From Deltaproteobacteria bacterium (GTDB taxonomy: Bacteria; Desulfobacterota; Anaeroferrophillalia; Anaeroferrophillales; Tharpellaceae): a stretch of DNA of 6,881 nt. A program made the position numbers and the translations under genes. Shown in pieces: positions 1-6,818 of this stretch. Each line of letters opens with the position of its first letter. The first letter of the stretch is position 1. Where the stretch lies: contig JAADEO010000002.1 in NCBI GenBank assembly GCA_013153415.1, positions 1 through 6,881 of the forward strand, read 5' to 3'. The notes beneath the pieces were generated by a model. That model was given only the letters and a program-made list of their open reading frames with translations. It had not been told where the DNA came from and did not search any database.

Positions 1-775
1 AAGGGGGAATCTCGGCGATTTCGTCGAGAAAGAGGGTGCCGCCATCGGCGGCTTCAAGATATCCTTCGGTATTGCTGACGGCTCCGGTGAACGCCCCTTT
101 GGTATGGCCGAAGAGTTCACTTTCGAGCAGGTGTTCCGGGATCGCGGCACAGTTTACCGCGATGAAGGGTTTATCCTTGTTGGGTCCGGAGAAGTGGATG
201 GCCCGGGCTACCAGTTCCTTGCCGGTGCCCGACTCGCCGCAGACCAGGATGTTGGTTTTGGTTGGGGCCACCTGCTTGATGAGTTCGTAGACCGCCAGCA
301 TCGGCGGGCTCTTGCCGATCAGATTGTCGAAACCGAAACGTTTTTCCAGCTCGCGTTGCAGTCTCTGGTTTTCCCGTTGCAATTGCGAGTTCTTCAGGGC
401 CTTTTCGATGGTCAGCAGGATCTCGTCGATTTTGAAAGGTTTGCTGATGTAATCGAACGCGCCGCTTTTCATGGCCTCGATCACGGTGCCGGTGGAGGCG
501 AAAGCGGTAATCATGATGATTTCGGTGGCCGGAGATTTCTTCTTGACCGTTCTCAGCATCTCCAGACCGTTCATCGAGGGCATCTTGAGATCGCAGACCA
601 CCAGATCGTAGCTTTCGTGTTCGAGGCTCTCCACGGCCGCGAAGGCGTCGGTGAAGCAGCTTACCTGGTACCCGCTGCGTTTCAGGGTGATTTCGAGAAA
701 ATCGCACATGCTCTGTTCGTCATCGACGACCATGATGTGGAGATTGCGGTTCTTTTCCAACTGTTGTTTATTCAT
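1..775 (-). CDS. pilR: PilR, sigma-54-dependent response regulator (3' part cut off by window edge)
   Basis: This is an NtrC-family response regulator, which when phosphorylated remodels sigma-54 RNA polymerase; PilR proteins activate pilA. The reading frame is open from ATG 775-773 to the left edge, giving 258 residues. The receiver domain (about 13-130) shows the acidic pair D18/D19, phospho-acceptor D62 in a CDLKMPS context, T90 and K112 (SKPF). A linker helix rich in Q, E, R and L follows (about 126-152). The AAA+ domain starts near 158, with Walker A GESGTGKE (180-187), the sigma-54-contacting GAFTGA loop (227-232) and Walker B LFLDE (D251/E252). The rest of the AAA+ domain and the DNA-binding helix-turn-helix, roughly 200 residues, lie outside the window. 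The start overlaps the pilS stop by 8 bp (ATGAATAA), which suggests translational coupling; the Shine-Dalgarno sequence is weak. A second in-frame ATG at residue 15, just before VVDDE, is a possible alternative start. Confidence 0.95.
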   Translation of the reverse strand, partial: MNKQQLEKNRNLHIMVVDDEQSMCDFLEITLKRSGYQVSCFTDAFAAVESLEHESYDLVVCDLKMPSMNGLEMLRTVKKKSPATEIIMITAFASTGTVIEAMKSGAFDYISKPFKIDEILLTIEKALKNSQLQRENQRLQRELEKRFGFDNLIGKSPPMLAVYELIKQVAPTKTNILVCGESGTGKELVARAIHFSGPNKDKPFIAVNCAAIPEHLLESELFGHTKGAFTGAVSNTEGYLEAADGGTLFLDEIAEIPP

Positions 776-2480
776 GGCCTGATTTTTTCCGGTTATCGGG
801 ACTGGTGTTGTCGGTGCCGGGAAAACTGAGCCGGACACTGGTGCCCGGTATGTTGTCATCCCTTTTGCCGATCTGAATGTTGCCATTGTGGATACGGGTC
901 AGCTGAAAGGTGATGTAGAGTCCGAGGCCGGTGCCGCTGGACTTGGTGGTGAAAAAGGGTTCAAAGATTTTATCGGCGATTTTGGGATCCAGTCCCGGCC
1001 CGTTGTCAGTGATGCTGATCTCGATGCCGTCCGGACCGCCTGACTGAGCTTTCCGGCTGCCGCCCTGGGCCGGGAATCGCGCCTGGGAGGCCTGGCTGGA
1101 GAGGACGATTTCGCCTTTCTCGCTCGTCGCCTCGGTGGCGTTTTTCAACAGGTTCCAGAAGATCTGTTCGAGTTGGTCGGGATTGGCTCGTATCGTAAAG
1201 CTTTGGCTGTGATACTCCTCCCGGAAAGAGATTCGTGGAAACTGGGAGCGGAAGATGAAGACGACATCCCGGAGCAGAGCGAGCAGATCAAGCTCGATCT
1301 GTTCACGGTTTTCGAGCCGGGAGAAGCTTAAGAAATCACTGATCAGGTTGTTCAGGCGGCTGCTCTCTTTGAGGATGATTGCCAGCAGTCGGTGATGGGT
1401 TTCATCCTTTTCCGGCAGGTCCTCGGCCAGGATCTCGATCGATCCGGTTATGGCAGCCAGGGGATTGCGAATCTCGTGGGCGATACCGGCAGCCAGGCGG
1501 CCGATGGCGGCCATCTTGTTGGCCTCCTGGAGGCGCTCCTCAATTTTTTTCAACTCGGTGAGATCCTGGAAGATCAGGATCCAGCCGAGTTCCTGGTCTC
1601 CCATTTTTTTCAGGGGGGTAAAAGCGAAACCGAGAATCAATTGCTGACCGGAAGGGTGTTGGTAGCTGATCTCGTGACGTTGTCGACCGGAATCGGCAAT
1701 GTCAGTGGCGGCCGGCAGGTTGTTGATCACCTCGTGGAGGCTGCGGTAGAGGATGGCGTTTCTCTTGTGGCCCAAAATGGTGCAGCCGGCCTGGTTGATG
1801 GAATTGATGGTCAGTTGCCGGTCGGTGGTGATCAGACCACTGTCGATCGAAGCGATGATATGCTGGTTGAGATCTTTGAATTCCTCGAGGTCGCTGGTGA
1901 CCTTTTCAAGCCGTTGAATGGTGTCGAGTCGTTCCTTGGCGATGAAATGGAGGATGAAGGCGGTCAGGTAGAACGGAGCCAGGTTGAAAAACAGCTTGGA
2001 GACGACCTTGTGGTTGCTGCTGACCAGCGGCGGCAGCGGCAGCAAGTGTTGGAACGGGTTGTAGATGTGGGCGAAAATCACCAGCAGGTAGAGAAAAGTG
2101 CAGTAAAAAAGCAGGATTATGACCCGGTGCCGTTCGAGGTAGAGAGTGCCCCCGAGGATGATGAAATAAAAAAGCGGGAAAAAAAGGCTGTAAAAACCGC
2201 CGGTCAGGTAGAGCAGGACGGCGATCAGGGTGGCATCGGCCATCAGCTGCTGATAGATGAACCTCGAAGCATTGGCGACGCGGTTCAGCCTCAGGGAGTA
2301 GAAGATGGTGACCAGGTAGGTGAAGATGACAAAGCAATAGAGCGAAGCCGGAATGGCCCCCGATTCCTGCGGCCAGATGAGTTCGAACAGCAGCAGGGCG
2401 CCGAGCAGCAGGGTAACCAGAAGCAGACGGAAAATCAGCAGGTGCCTGAGCCGGCCGGAATGAATGTGGCTGTTTTCCAT
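768..2480 (-). CDS. pilS: PilS, membrane-bound PAS sensor histidine kinase
   Basis: PilS autophosphorylates on histidine and passes phosphate to PilR. With the start at ATG 2480-2478 the protein has 570 residues. It has about six membrane segments (roughly 13-34, 45-64, 80-94, 96-115, 118-140, 163-181) and a short helical connector. A PAS domain follows (about 205-310), with the typical ITTD, NSINQAG and FQDLTE elements. The kinase core has an H box, AGIAHEIRNP, with H335; an N box, NLLKNA (443-448); G1, DNGPGLD (492-498); an F box, FEPFFTTK (506-513); and G2, GTGLGL (516-521). All key residues are present. The frame extends upstream to an ATG at 2552, but that would overlap pilC by 47 bp and add 24 unrelated residues. 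The chosen ATG lies 25 bp after the pilC stop with a weak GAG-type ribosome site. An unusual polar stretch, residues about 461-486, separates the N and G1 boxes. The stop codon is TAA. Confidence 0.94.
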   Translation of the reverse strand: MENSHIHSGRLRHLLIFRLLLVTLLLGALLLFELIWPQESGAIPASLYCFVIFTYLVTIFYSLRLNRVANASRFIYQQLMADATLIAVLLYLTGGFYSLFFPLFYFIILGGTLYLERHRVIILLFYCTFLYLLVIFAHIYNPFQHLLPLPPLVSSNHKVVSKLFFNLAPFYLTAFILHFIAKERLDTIQRLEKVTSDLEEFKDLNQHIIASIDSGLITTDRQLTINSINQAGCTILGHKRNAILYRSLHEVINNLPAATDIADSGRQRHEISYQHPSGQQLILGFAFTPLKKMGDQELGWILIFQDLTELKKIEERLQEANKMAAIGRLAAGIAHEIRNPLAAITGSIEILAEDLPEKDETHHRLLAIILKESSRLNNLISDFLSFSRLENREQIELDLLALLRDVVFIFRSQFPRISFREEYHSQSFTIRANPDQLEQIFWNLLKNATEATSEKGEIVLSSQASQARFPAQGGSRKAQSGGPDGIEISITDNGPGLDPKIADKIFEPFFTTKSSGTGLGLYITFQLTRIHNGNIQIGKRDDNIPGTSVRLSFPGTDNTSPDNRKKSGHE

Positions 2481-2505
2481 TGTCTGCTCGGTTACGAAGC
2501 CAACA

Positions 2506-3717
2506 TTAATGGACGACCTCGCCCATCTTGAATATCGGCAAGTACATACCAACGATCATGGTGCCGAGAATGCCCCCTAAGAAAACCATCAGCAAGGGTT
2601 CGATCAGAGAGGTGATGGCGCTGACCGCGGCATCGACCTCGTCGTCGTAGAAGTCGGCAATCTTGGTCAGCATCTGGTCGAGGGCACCGGTGGTCTCGCC
2701 GACCGCTATCATCTGGGTGACCATTGGAGGGAAGATGCCGCTCTCCATCAGAGGTTCAGCGATGGTTTTACCCTGGCTGATACTTTCCCGGGTGGCCATG
2801 ATCGCTTTTTCGATCACTACATTGCCGGCCGTCCGGGCGACGATCTCCAGCGAGGTCAGGATCGGCACCCCACTGGAAATCATGGTGCCCAGGGTCCTGG
2901 TGAATTTAGCTACCGCGACCTTGCGCAATAGAACTCCGAAAATCGGCATCTTCAGAAACATGCTGTCGAAGAAGTGATGGGCTTTGTCGTTTTTCTGGTA
3001 GATTTTTTTCAGGGCTACGATGCTGATGAAAATGACGGCGACGATCAGCAGGGCGTTGCTGCGCATGAAATTACTGATGTTGACGATAATCTGGGTCAAA
3101 AGCGGCAGTTCGGCCCCGAAACCGGTAAACATCTTCTCGAACGAGGGGATGACGAAGATCATCATGATGGCGATGACGATGATCGCGACGCAGACGACCG
3201 AGGCAGGGTAGACCAGAGCCCCCTTGACCTTCTTCTTGAGTTTCATGTTCTTTTCCATGAAGAAGGCGAGTCGACCCAGAATGATATCGAGGGCGCCGCC
3301 GGTTTCACCGGCTTCGACCATGTTGCAGTAGAGAGGGTCGAAAACTGTCGGGTGTTTGCGCAGGGCGTCGGCCAGAGTTTCCCCTTTTTCGACATCTTCT
3401 TTGACTGCGGTCAGGATTTTCTTGAATTCCTTGTTCTCCTGCTGGGTCGACTGGATCTCCAAACACTGGATTATCGGCAGTCCGGCGTTGATCATGGTGG
3501 CGAACTGGCGGGTGAAGACCACGACATCCTTGTCCGGCACCCGGCCCTTGAGAAAGGGCAGGTTGATCTCGATCTCTTTCGGTTTCTTTTTGACCTTGAT
3601 GTCGGAAAAGCCCTGCTTGCGCAGGTTCATGACGACAATGCTGTCCGAGATGGCTTCCATCTCGCCCTTGGCCTTCTTGCCCTGGCGGTTTGTCGCCTGC
3701 CATTTGTAAATCTGCAT
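2506..3717 (-). CDS. pilC: PilC, type IV pilus inner-membrane platform protein
   Basis: PilC is the polytopic inner-membrane protein on which the PilB and PilT hexamers dock and through which pilin is assembled or withdrawn. The 403 residues are the usual length for the PilC/GspF family. A small N-terminal beta region (1-55, starting MQIYKWQATN) leads into two repeated T2SSF cytoplasmic domains (about 67-190 and 270-392). Each repeat carries the family turn: EAGETGGALD (135-144) in the first and GETTGALDQM (340-349) in the second. Membrane helices are visible at about 171-190, 221-237 and 369-392. The ATG at 3717-3715 is preceded by a strong AAGGAG five bases away, so the start is secure. The gene lies 33 bp after pilT and 25 bp before pilS, with no terminator on either side. 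No missing residue or truncation is seen. Confidence 0.96.
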   Translation of the reverse strand: MQIYKWQATNRQGKKAKGEMEAISDSIVVMNLRKQGFSDIKVKKKPKEIEINLPFLKGRVPDKDVVVFTRQFATMINAGLPIIQCLEIQSTQQENKEFKKILTAVKEDVEKGETLADALRKHPTVFDPLYCNMVEAGETGGALDIILGRLAFFMEKNMKLKKKVKGALVYPASVVCVAIIVIAIMMIFVIPSFEKMFTGFGAELPLLTQIIVNISNFMRSNALLIVAVIFISIVALKKIYQKNDKAHHFFDSMFLKMPIFGVLLRKVAVAKFTRTLGTMISSGVPILTSLEIVARTAGNVVIEKAIMATRESISQGKTIAEPLMESGIFPPMVTQMIAVGETTGALDQMLTKIADFYDDEVDAAVSAITSLIEPLLMVFLGGILGTMIVGMYLPIFKMGEVVH

Positions 3718-3750
3718 TGCGGCTCCTTGATTGCGAATCCTTATTTTTAT

Positions 3751-4818
3751 TTAGAAACCCTGGCCCAGCATCTGTTTGAGTTCCATCAGGTCGTTGCTTT
3801 TGGCGTAAGCGTCATCGAGACTGATCTTGCCGCTCTGGTAAAGGGTTGACAGAGACTGGTTCATGGTCTGCATGGCGAACTTGCTCTGGCCGACTTGCAT
3901 CTGGGAATAGATCTGGTGAATCTTGTCTTCGCGGATCAGGTTGCGAATCGCGGCGTTGGGAACCATCAGTTCCAGGGCTAAAACCCGGCCGTGGCCGCTA
4001 CGGTGGGGAATGAGCTGTTGGGAGATGACCGCCTGGAGCACGAACGAGAGCTGGGATCTGATCTGGGGTTGCTGGTGTGAAGGAAAGATGTCGATGATCC
4101 GGTTGATGGTCTGGGCGCAGGAGTTGGTGTGCAGGGTGGCCAGAGTCAGGTGCCCGGTTTCGGCGACGGTCAGGCTCGAGGCTACGGTTTCGAGGTCGCG
4201 CAATTCTCCGACCAGGACGACATCCGGGTCTTGGCGCAGGATGTAGCGCAGGGCCTTTTTGAAATCCTCGGTATCAGATTTGATCTCCCGCTGATTGACG
4301 ATGCAGTTTTTGTGCGAGTGGATGAACTCGACCGGATCCTCGATCGTGATGATATGTTCATGGCGCTCTTCGTTGATCTGGTCGATCATCGCCGCCAGGG
4401 TGGTGCTTTTACCGCTACCGGTGGGACCAGTGACCAGGATCAGACCGCTTGGCTTGCGCATCAGTTCTTGGACGACTGGTGGCAGCCCCAGTTCATGGAA
4501 AGGTTTGACTTCGTAGGGAATGGCTCTGAAGGCTCCGGCCACGGTGCCGCGCTGAACGAAGATGTTGGCCCGGAAGCGGCTGATGCCTTTGAGCCCGAAA
4601 GAAAGATCGAGTTCATTTTCCCGCTCGAAACGGTGCTTCTGACTGTCGGTCAGGACACTGTAGCACATCTGTTTGGTCTCGTTGGGAGTCAGAGGCGGAT
4701 AGGGCAACGGCTGGAGAATGCCGTCGATCCTGACCTGGGGCGGGCTGGCGACCGTCAGGTGAAGGTCGGAGGCATCTTTTTCGATCATGATCTTGAGCAG
4801 CTCATGCAGATTTGCCAT
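3751..4818 (-). CDS. pilT: PilT, type IV pilus retraction ATPase
   Basis: PilT is a cytoplasmic hexameric AAA+-like ATPase of the PilT/VirB11 family that powers pilus disassembly and retraction. The 355 residues match the family length. An N-terminal PAS-like domain (1-100, including SDLHLTVASPPQVRIDG) precedes the RecA-like core. Seen in order: Walker A GPTGSGKST (131-139, K137); Asp box ITIEDPVEF (157-165, E160); Walker B-region ILRQDPDVVLVGE (193-205, E205); His box TGHLTLATLHTN (221-232, H223 and H230). The retraction-specific motif AIRNLIRE is intact (290-297), which separates this protein from PilB-type extension ATPases. An AAGGAG ribosome site nine bases before ATG 4818-4816 supports the start. 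The gene lies 47 bp downstream of pilB. By gene position and remembered sequence it is closest to Geobacter PilT4; other pilT or pilU copies may exist elsewhere in the genome. Confidence 0.96.
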   Translation of the reverse strand: MANLHELLKIMIEKDASDLHLTVASPPQVRIDGILQPLPYPPLTPNETKQMCYSVLTDSQKHRFERENELDLSFGLKGISRFRANIFVQRGTVAGAFRAIPYEVKPFHELGLPPVVQELMRKPSGLILVTGPTGSGKSTTLAAMIDQINEERHEHIITIEDPVEFIHSHKNCIVNQREIKSDTEDFKKALRYILRQDPDVVLVGELRDLETVASSLTVAETGHLTLATLHTNSCAQTINRIIDIFPSHQQPQIRSQLSFVLQAVISQQLIPHRSGHGRVLALELMVPNAAIRNLIREDKIHQIYSQMQVGQSKFAMQTMNQSLSTLYQSGKISLDDAYAKSNDLMELKQMLGQGF

Positions 4819-4865
4819 TGTTGTCGACTCCTTGGATCAGACTGTTTGCGTAAATGGTTGCCGGA

Positions 4866-6575
4866 TTAATCCCGGGCCGTGACCCGCAGCACCTCCTGGA
4901 AACTGGTGATGCCCTCCCGCATTTTGCTCAAACCGCTCTGGCGCAGGCTTTTCATGCCGTTTTTAATGGCCATGGCCTTGAGCTCCATGGTGTTGGCGCC
5001 GTTGATGATCGCGGTTTTTATCTCTTCGTCCAGTTCCATTATTTCATAAAGCGCGATGCGGCCTTTGTAGCCGGTGCGGTTGCACTCTTCGCAGCCTTTA
5101 CCGGTCAAGCAGACGGTTTGTTCCGCGCTCTCCGGGTCCATGCCTGCCTGAATCAGAGCCCGAACCGGAATGTCTTCCCGGGTGGCGCAGCGCGGGCAGA
5201 CTTTGCGGGCCAGGCGCTGGGCGATGATCAGGTGTACGGAAGAGACGATCAGGAAAGGCTCCACGCCCATGTTGATGATCCGGGTGATACTGCTGGGAGC
5301 GTCGTTGGTGTGGAGCGTGGAGAGTACCAGATGACCGGTCAGGGCGGCCTTGATGCTGATCTCGGCGGTTTCCAGATCGCGCATCTCTCCGACCAGGATG
5401 ATGTCGGGGTCCTGGCGCAGGAATGAGCGCAGGGCGGCGGCGAAGGTCAGGCCGATCGATTCCCGGACCTGGACCTGGTTGATGCCGGCGAGATTGAATT
5501 CGACCGGATCCTCGGCCGTCATGATATTGTCGGAGACCTTGTTGAGTTCGCTTAAGGCCGAATAGAGGGTGGTGGTTTTACCGCTGCCGGTGGGACCGGT
5601 GACCAGGATCAGGCCGTAAGGCTGGTGAATGGCTTCGTTGACTTTCTCCAGCATCTCGGGTTCGAGCCCAAGTTTGGTCATGTCGAGCTGCAGGTTGGAC
5701 TGGTCGAGCAGGCGCAGGACGATTTTTTCGCCGAACAGGGTGGGCAGCACCGAAACCCGCATGTCCATCGACTTGCCCTTCCCCAGTTTCATCTTGATGC
5801 GTCCGTCCTGGGGCAGCCGCCGTTCGGCGATATCGAGTTCGGACATGATCTTGATGCGGGATAAAATAGCGTTTTTCAACTTCATCGGCGGCTTCATGAT
5901 TTCGTAAAGCACACCGTCGATACGGTAGCGGACCCGGAATAAGGTTTCGTAAGGTTCGATGTGGATATCGCTGGCGCCCCGGCGGATGGCGTCGACCATG
6001 ATCTTGTTGACCAGCCGGATGACCGGAGCGTCTTCGGTCTCTTTTTTGATCGAGAGGGCATCCGGTTCGTCTTCCTCCTGAATCAGTTCGAGTTCGGAAT
6101 CGTCGAATTCAGCAATGATATCGTCGAGCATCGAACTTGAGTCGTAGAACCGGTCGATTGCCTCCTTGATAGCGGCTTCCGGGGCCACTGTAATTTCAAT
6201 ATTGTAGCCGGTGATGAATTTGATGTCGTCAAAAGCGGAGATGTCGGTCGGATCGCAGGTCGCGATGATCAGGGTCGAGCCGATCCGGTTGATCGGCAGG
6301 ATGTGGTACTTGTTGATCAGGTCGGCGGGGACCAGCTCTAAGACTTCATCCTTGATCGAAAAGTTATGCAGGTCGACCGAGGGGACTCCGAACTGGACAC
6401 TGAGAAAATTGATCAGGTCCTCATCGCTGAGGTAGCCCAAGCGCACCAGAGCCGTACCTAGGCGGCCGGGGTTGGTTTTTATTTCATCCAGGGCGTGGGC
6501 CAGCTGCTCTTGGTTGATCAGTCCGGCGTTTAGCAGTAGCTCGCCGATGCGTTTGCCGGTTTCCGGGGAGGCCAT
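4866..6575 (-). CDS. pilB: PilB, type IV pilus extension ATPase with MshEN-type N-terminal region
   Basis: PilB is the cytoplasmic hexameric ATPase that drives pilin polymerisation through PilC. The 569 residues are normal for PilB/GspE. The N-terminus holds two tandem MshEN-like repeats, starting RIGELLLNAG (9-18) and RLGTALVRLG (38-47), a fold known to bind cyclic-di-GMP in MshE. An acidic linker (about 150-182) leads to the ATPase: N2 domain (about 185-290), Walker A GPTGSGKTT (327-335, K333), Asp box TAEDPVEF (353-360), Walker B-region LRQDPDIILVGE (386-397, E397) and His box TGHLVLSTLHTN (413-424). A tetracysteine zinc site, C460/C463 and C495/C498, is complete and is typical of PilB/GspE but not PilT. 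The start is well bounded: an in-frame TAA lies 18 bp upstream (6591-6593), and ATG 6575-6573 is the only ATG, GTG or TTG after it. The ribosome site is poor, unlike those of pilT and pilC. This appears to be the first gene of the operon. Confidence 0.96.
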   Translation of the reverse strand: MASPETGKRIGELLLNAGLINQEQLAHALDEIKTNPGRLGTALVRLGYLSDEDLINFLSVQFGVPSVDLHNFSIKDEVLELVPADLINKYHILPINRIGSTLIIATCDPTDISAFDDIKFITGYNIEITVAPEAAIKEAIDRFYDSSSMLDDIIAEFDDSELELIQEEDEPDALSIKKETEDAPVIRLVNKIMVDAIRRGASDIHIEPYETLFRVRYRIDGVLYEIMKPPMKLKNAILSRIKIMSELDIAERRLPQDGRIKMKLGKGKSMDMRVSVLPTLFGEKIVLRLLDQSNLQLDMTKLGLEPEMLEKVNEAIHQPYGLILVTGPTGSGKTTTLYSALSELNKVSDNIMTAEDPVEFNLAGINQVQVRESIGLTFAAALRSFLRQDPDIILVGEMRDLETAEISIKAALTGHLVLSTLHTNDAPSSITRIINMGVEPFLIVSSVHLIIAQRLARKVCPRCATREDIPVRALIQAGMDPESAEQTVCLTGKGCEECNRTGYKGRIALYEIMELDEEIKTAIINGANTMELKAMAIKNGMKSLRQSGLSKMREGITSFQEVLRVTARD

Positions 6576-6619
6576 ATTGATTATATATCTTTAAGAATGT
6601 GGGTGGTAGGAAATTTCCG

Positions 6620-6647
6620 GGCGGCCTGATTGTAAATCATGGCGGCC
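6620..6647. repeat. Dyad TGATT-GTA-AATCA flanked by direct repeats of GGCGGCC
   Basis: A perfect 5+5 inverted repeat with a 3-bp centre (6627-6639) is bracketed by two copies of GGCGGCC (6620-6626 and 6641-6647). The copies are spaced 21 bp apart, about two helical turns. The arrangement is operator-like, but the arms are short and chance is possible. Confidence 0.3.
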
Positions 6648-6675
6648 GTCATTTTCGATTGCAACTTGCTTGAAT

Positions 6676-6687
6676 GGCGGTTTCCGG
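6676..6687. repeat. 12-bp direct repeat, copy 1 (pilB-proximal)
   Basis: The sequence GGCGGTTTCCGG occurs here and again exactly at 6767-6778, 91 bp apart. An 11-of-12 match lies inside the first codons of pilB at 6555-6566. It could be a regulator-binding element; nothing in the window identifies a ligand. Confidence 0.5.
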
Positions 6688-6700
6688 GCCATAAAAGTGG

Positions 6701-6718
6701 TGGCAACTTACGCTGCCA
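6701..6718. repeat. Short inverted repeat TGGCA-N8-TGCCA in the pilB leader
   Basis: The two five-base arms (6701-6705 and 6714-6718) are perfectly complementary around an eight-base centre. It could form a weak hairpin in the leader RNA or be a binding site. It superficially resembles a -24/-12 sigma-54 element, but the GG-to-GC distance is one base too long on either strand. Confidence 0.3.
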
Positions 6719-6766
6719 AACTGCACCCAGCAAAAATCATTCCTGCTTTATCATGGGGATGCCGGG

Positions 6767-6778
6767 GCGGTTTCCGGA
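6767..6778. repeat. 12-bp direct repeat, copy 2 (promoter-proximal)
   Basis: This exact second copy of GGCGGTTTCCGG runs into a perfect 10-bp palindrome, TTTCCGGAAA (6771-6780). It lies just downstream of the candidate -10 box and covers the region where transcription would start or just begin. A protein bound here could block or modulate the promoter; this is inference from position. Confidence 0.5.
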
Positions 6779-6789
6779 AAAACAGTTTC

Positions 6790-6818
6790 AATATACACGC
6801 CTTTTACCTCGGTATCAA
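6790..6818 (-). promoter_or_regulatory. Candidate sigma-70-type promoter for the pilB operon
   Basis: Read on the minus strand, TTGATA (6818-6813; consensus TTGACA) is followed after exactly 17 bp by TATATT (6795-6790; consensus TATAAT). Each box matches five of six positions. It points toward pilB, and transcription would begin near 6783, leaving a leader of about 208 nt. It is the best promoter-like pair I found in the 306-bp upstream region. The call rests on consensus match and position only; a weaker site nearer pilB cannot be excluded. Confidence 0.5.

Noticed and set aside
1392..2531. A long plus-strand open frame (379 codons) opposite pilS, and similar ones opposite pilB, pilT, pilC and pilR
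   Set aside because: They are rich in D, E, G, Q and V, have no recognisable domain and lie wholly opposite genes with complete family motifs. They are mirror frames caused by GC-rich codon use.
2481..2552. A longer pilS starting at ATG 2552
   Set aside because: It would overlap pilC by 47 bp and add 24 residues unlike a PilS N-terminus; the ATG at 2480 sits correctly after the pilC stop and just before the first membrane helix.
6627..6639. FNR box
   Set aside because: The TGAT and ATCA halves are five bases apart rather than four.
6591..6692. 33-codon minus-strand ORF upstream of pilB (starts MARKPPFKQV)
   Set aside because: It has no ribosome site and no recognisable motif, and its length is within what chance gives; it ends in the stop that bounds the pilB frame.
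6701..6718. Sigma-54 (-24/-12) promoter before pilB
   Set aside because: TGGCA and TTGC boxes are present, but GG and GC are separated by 11 bases instead of the strict 10, on both strands.
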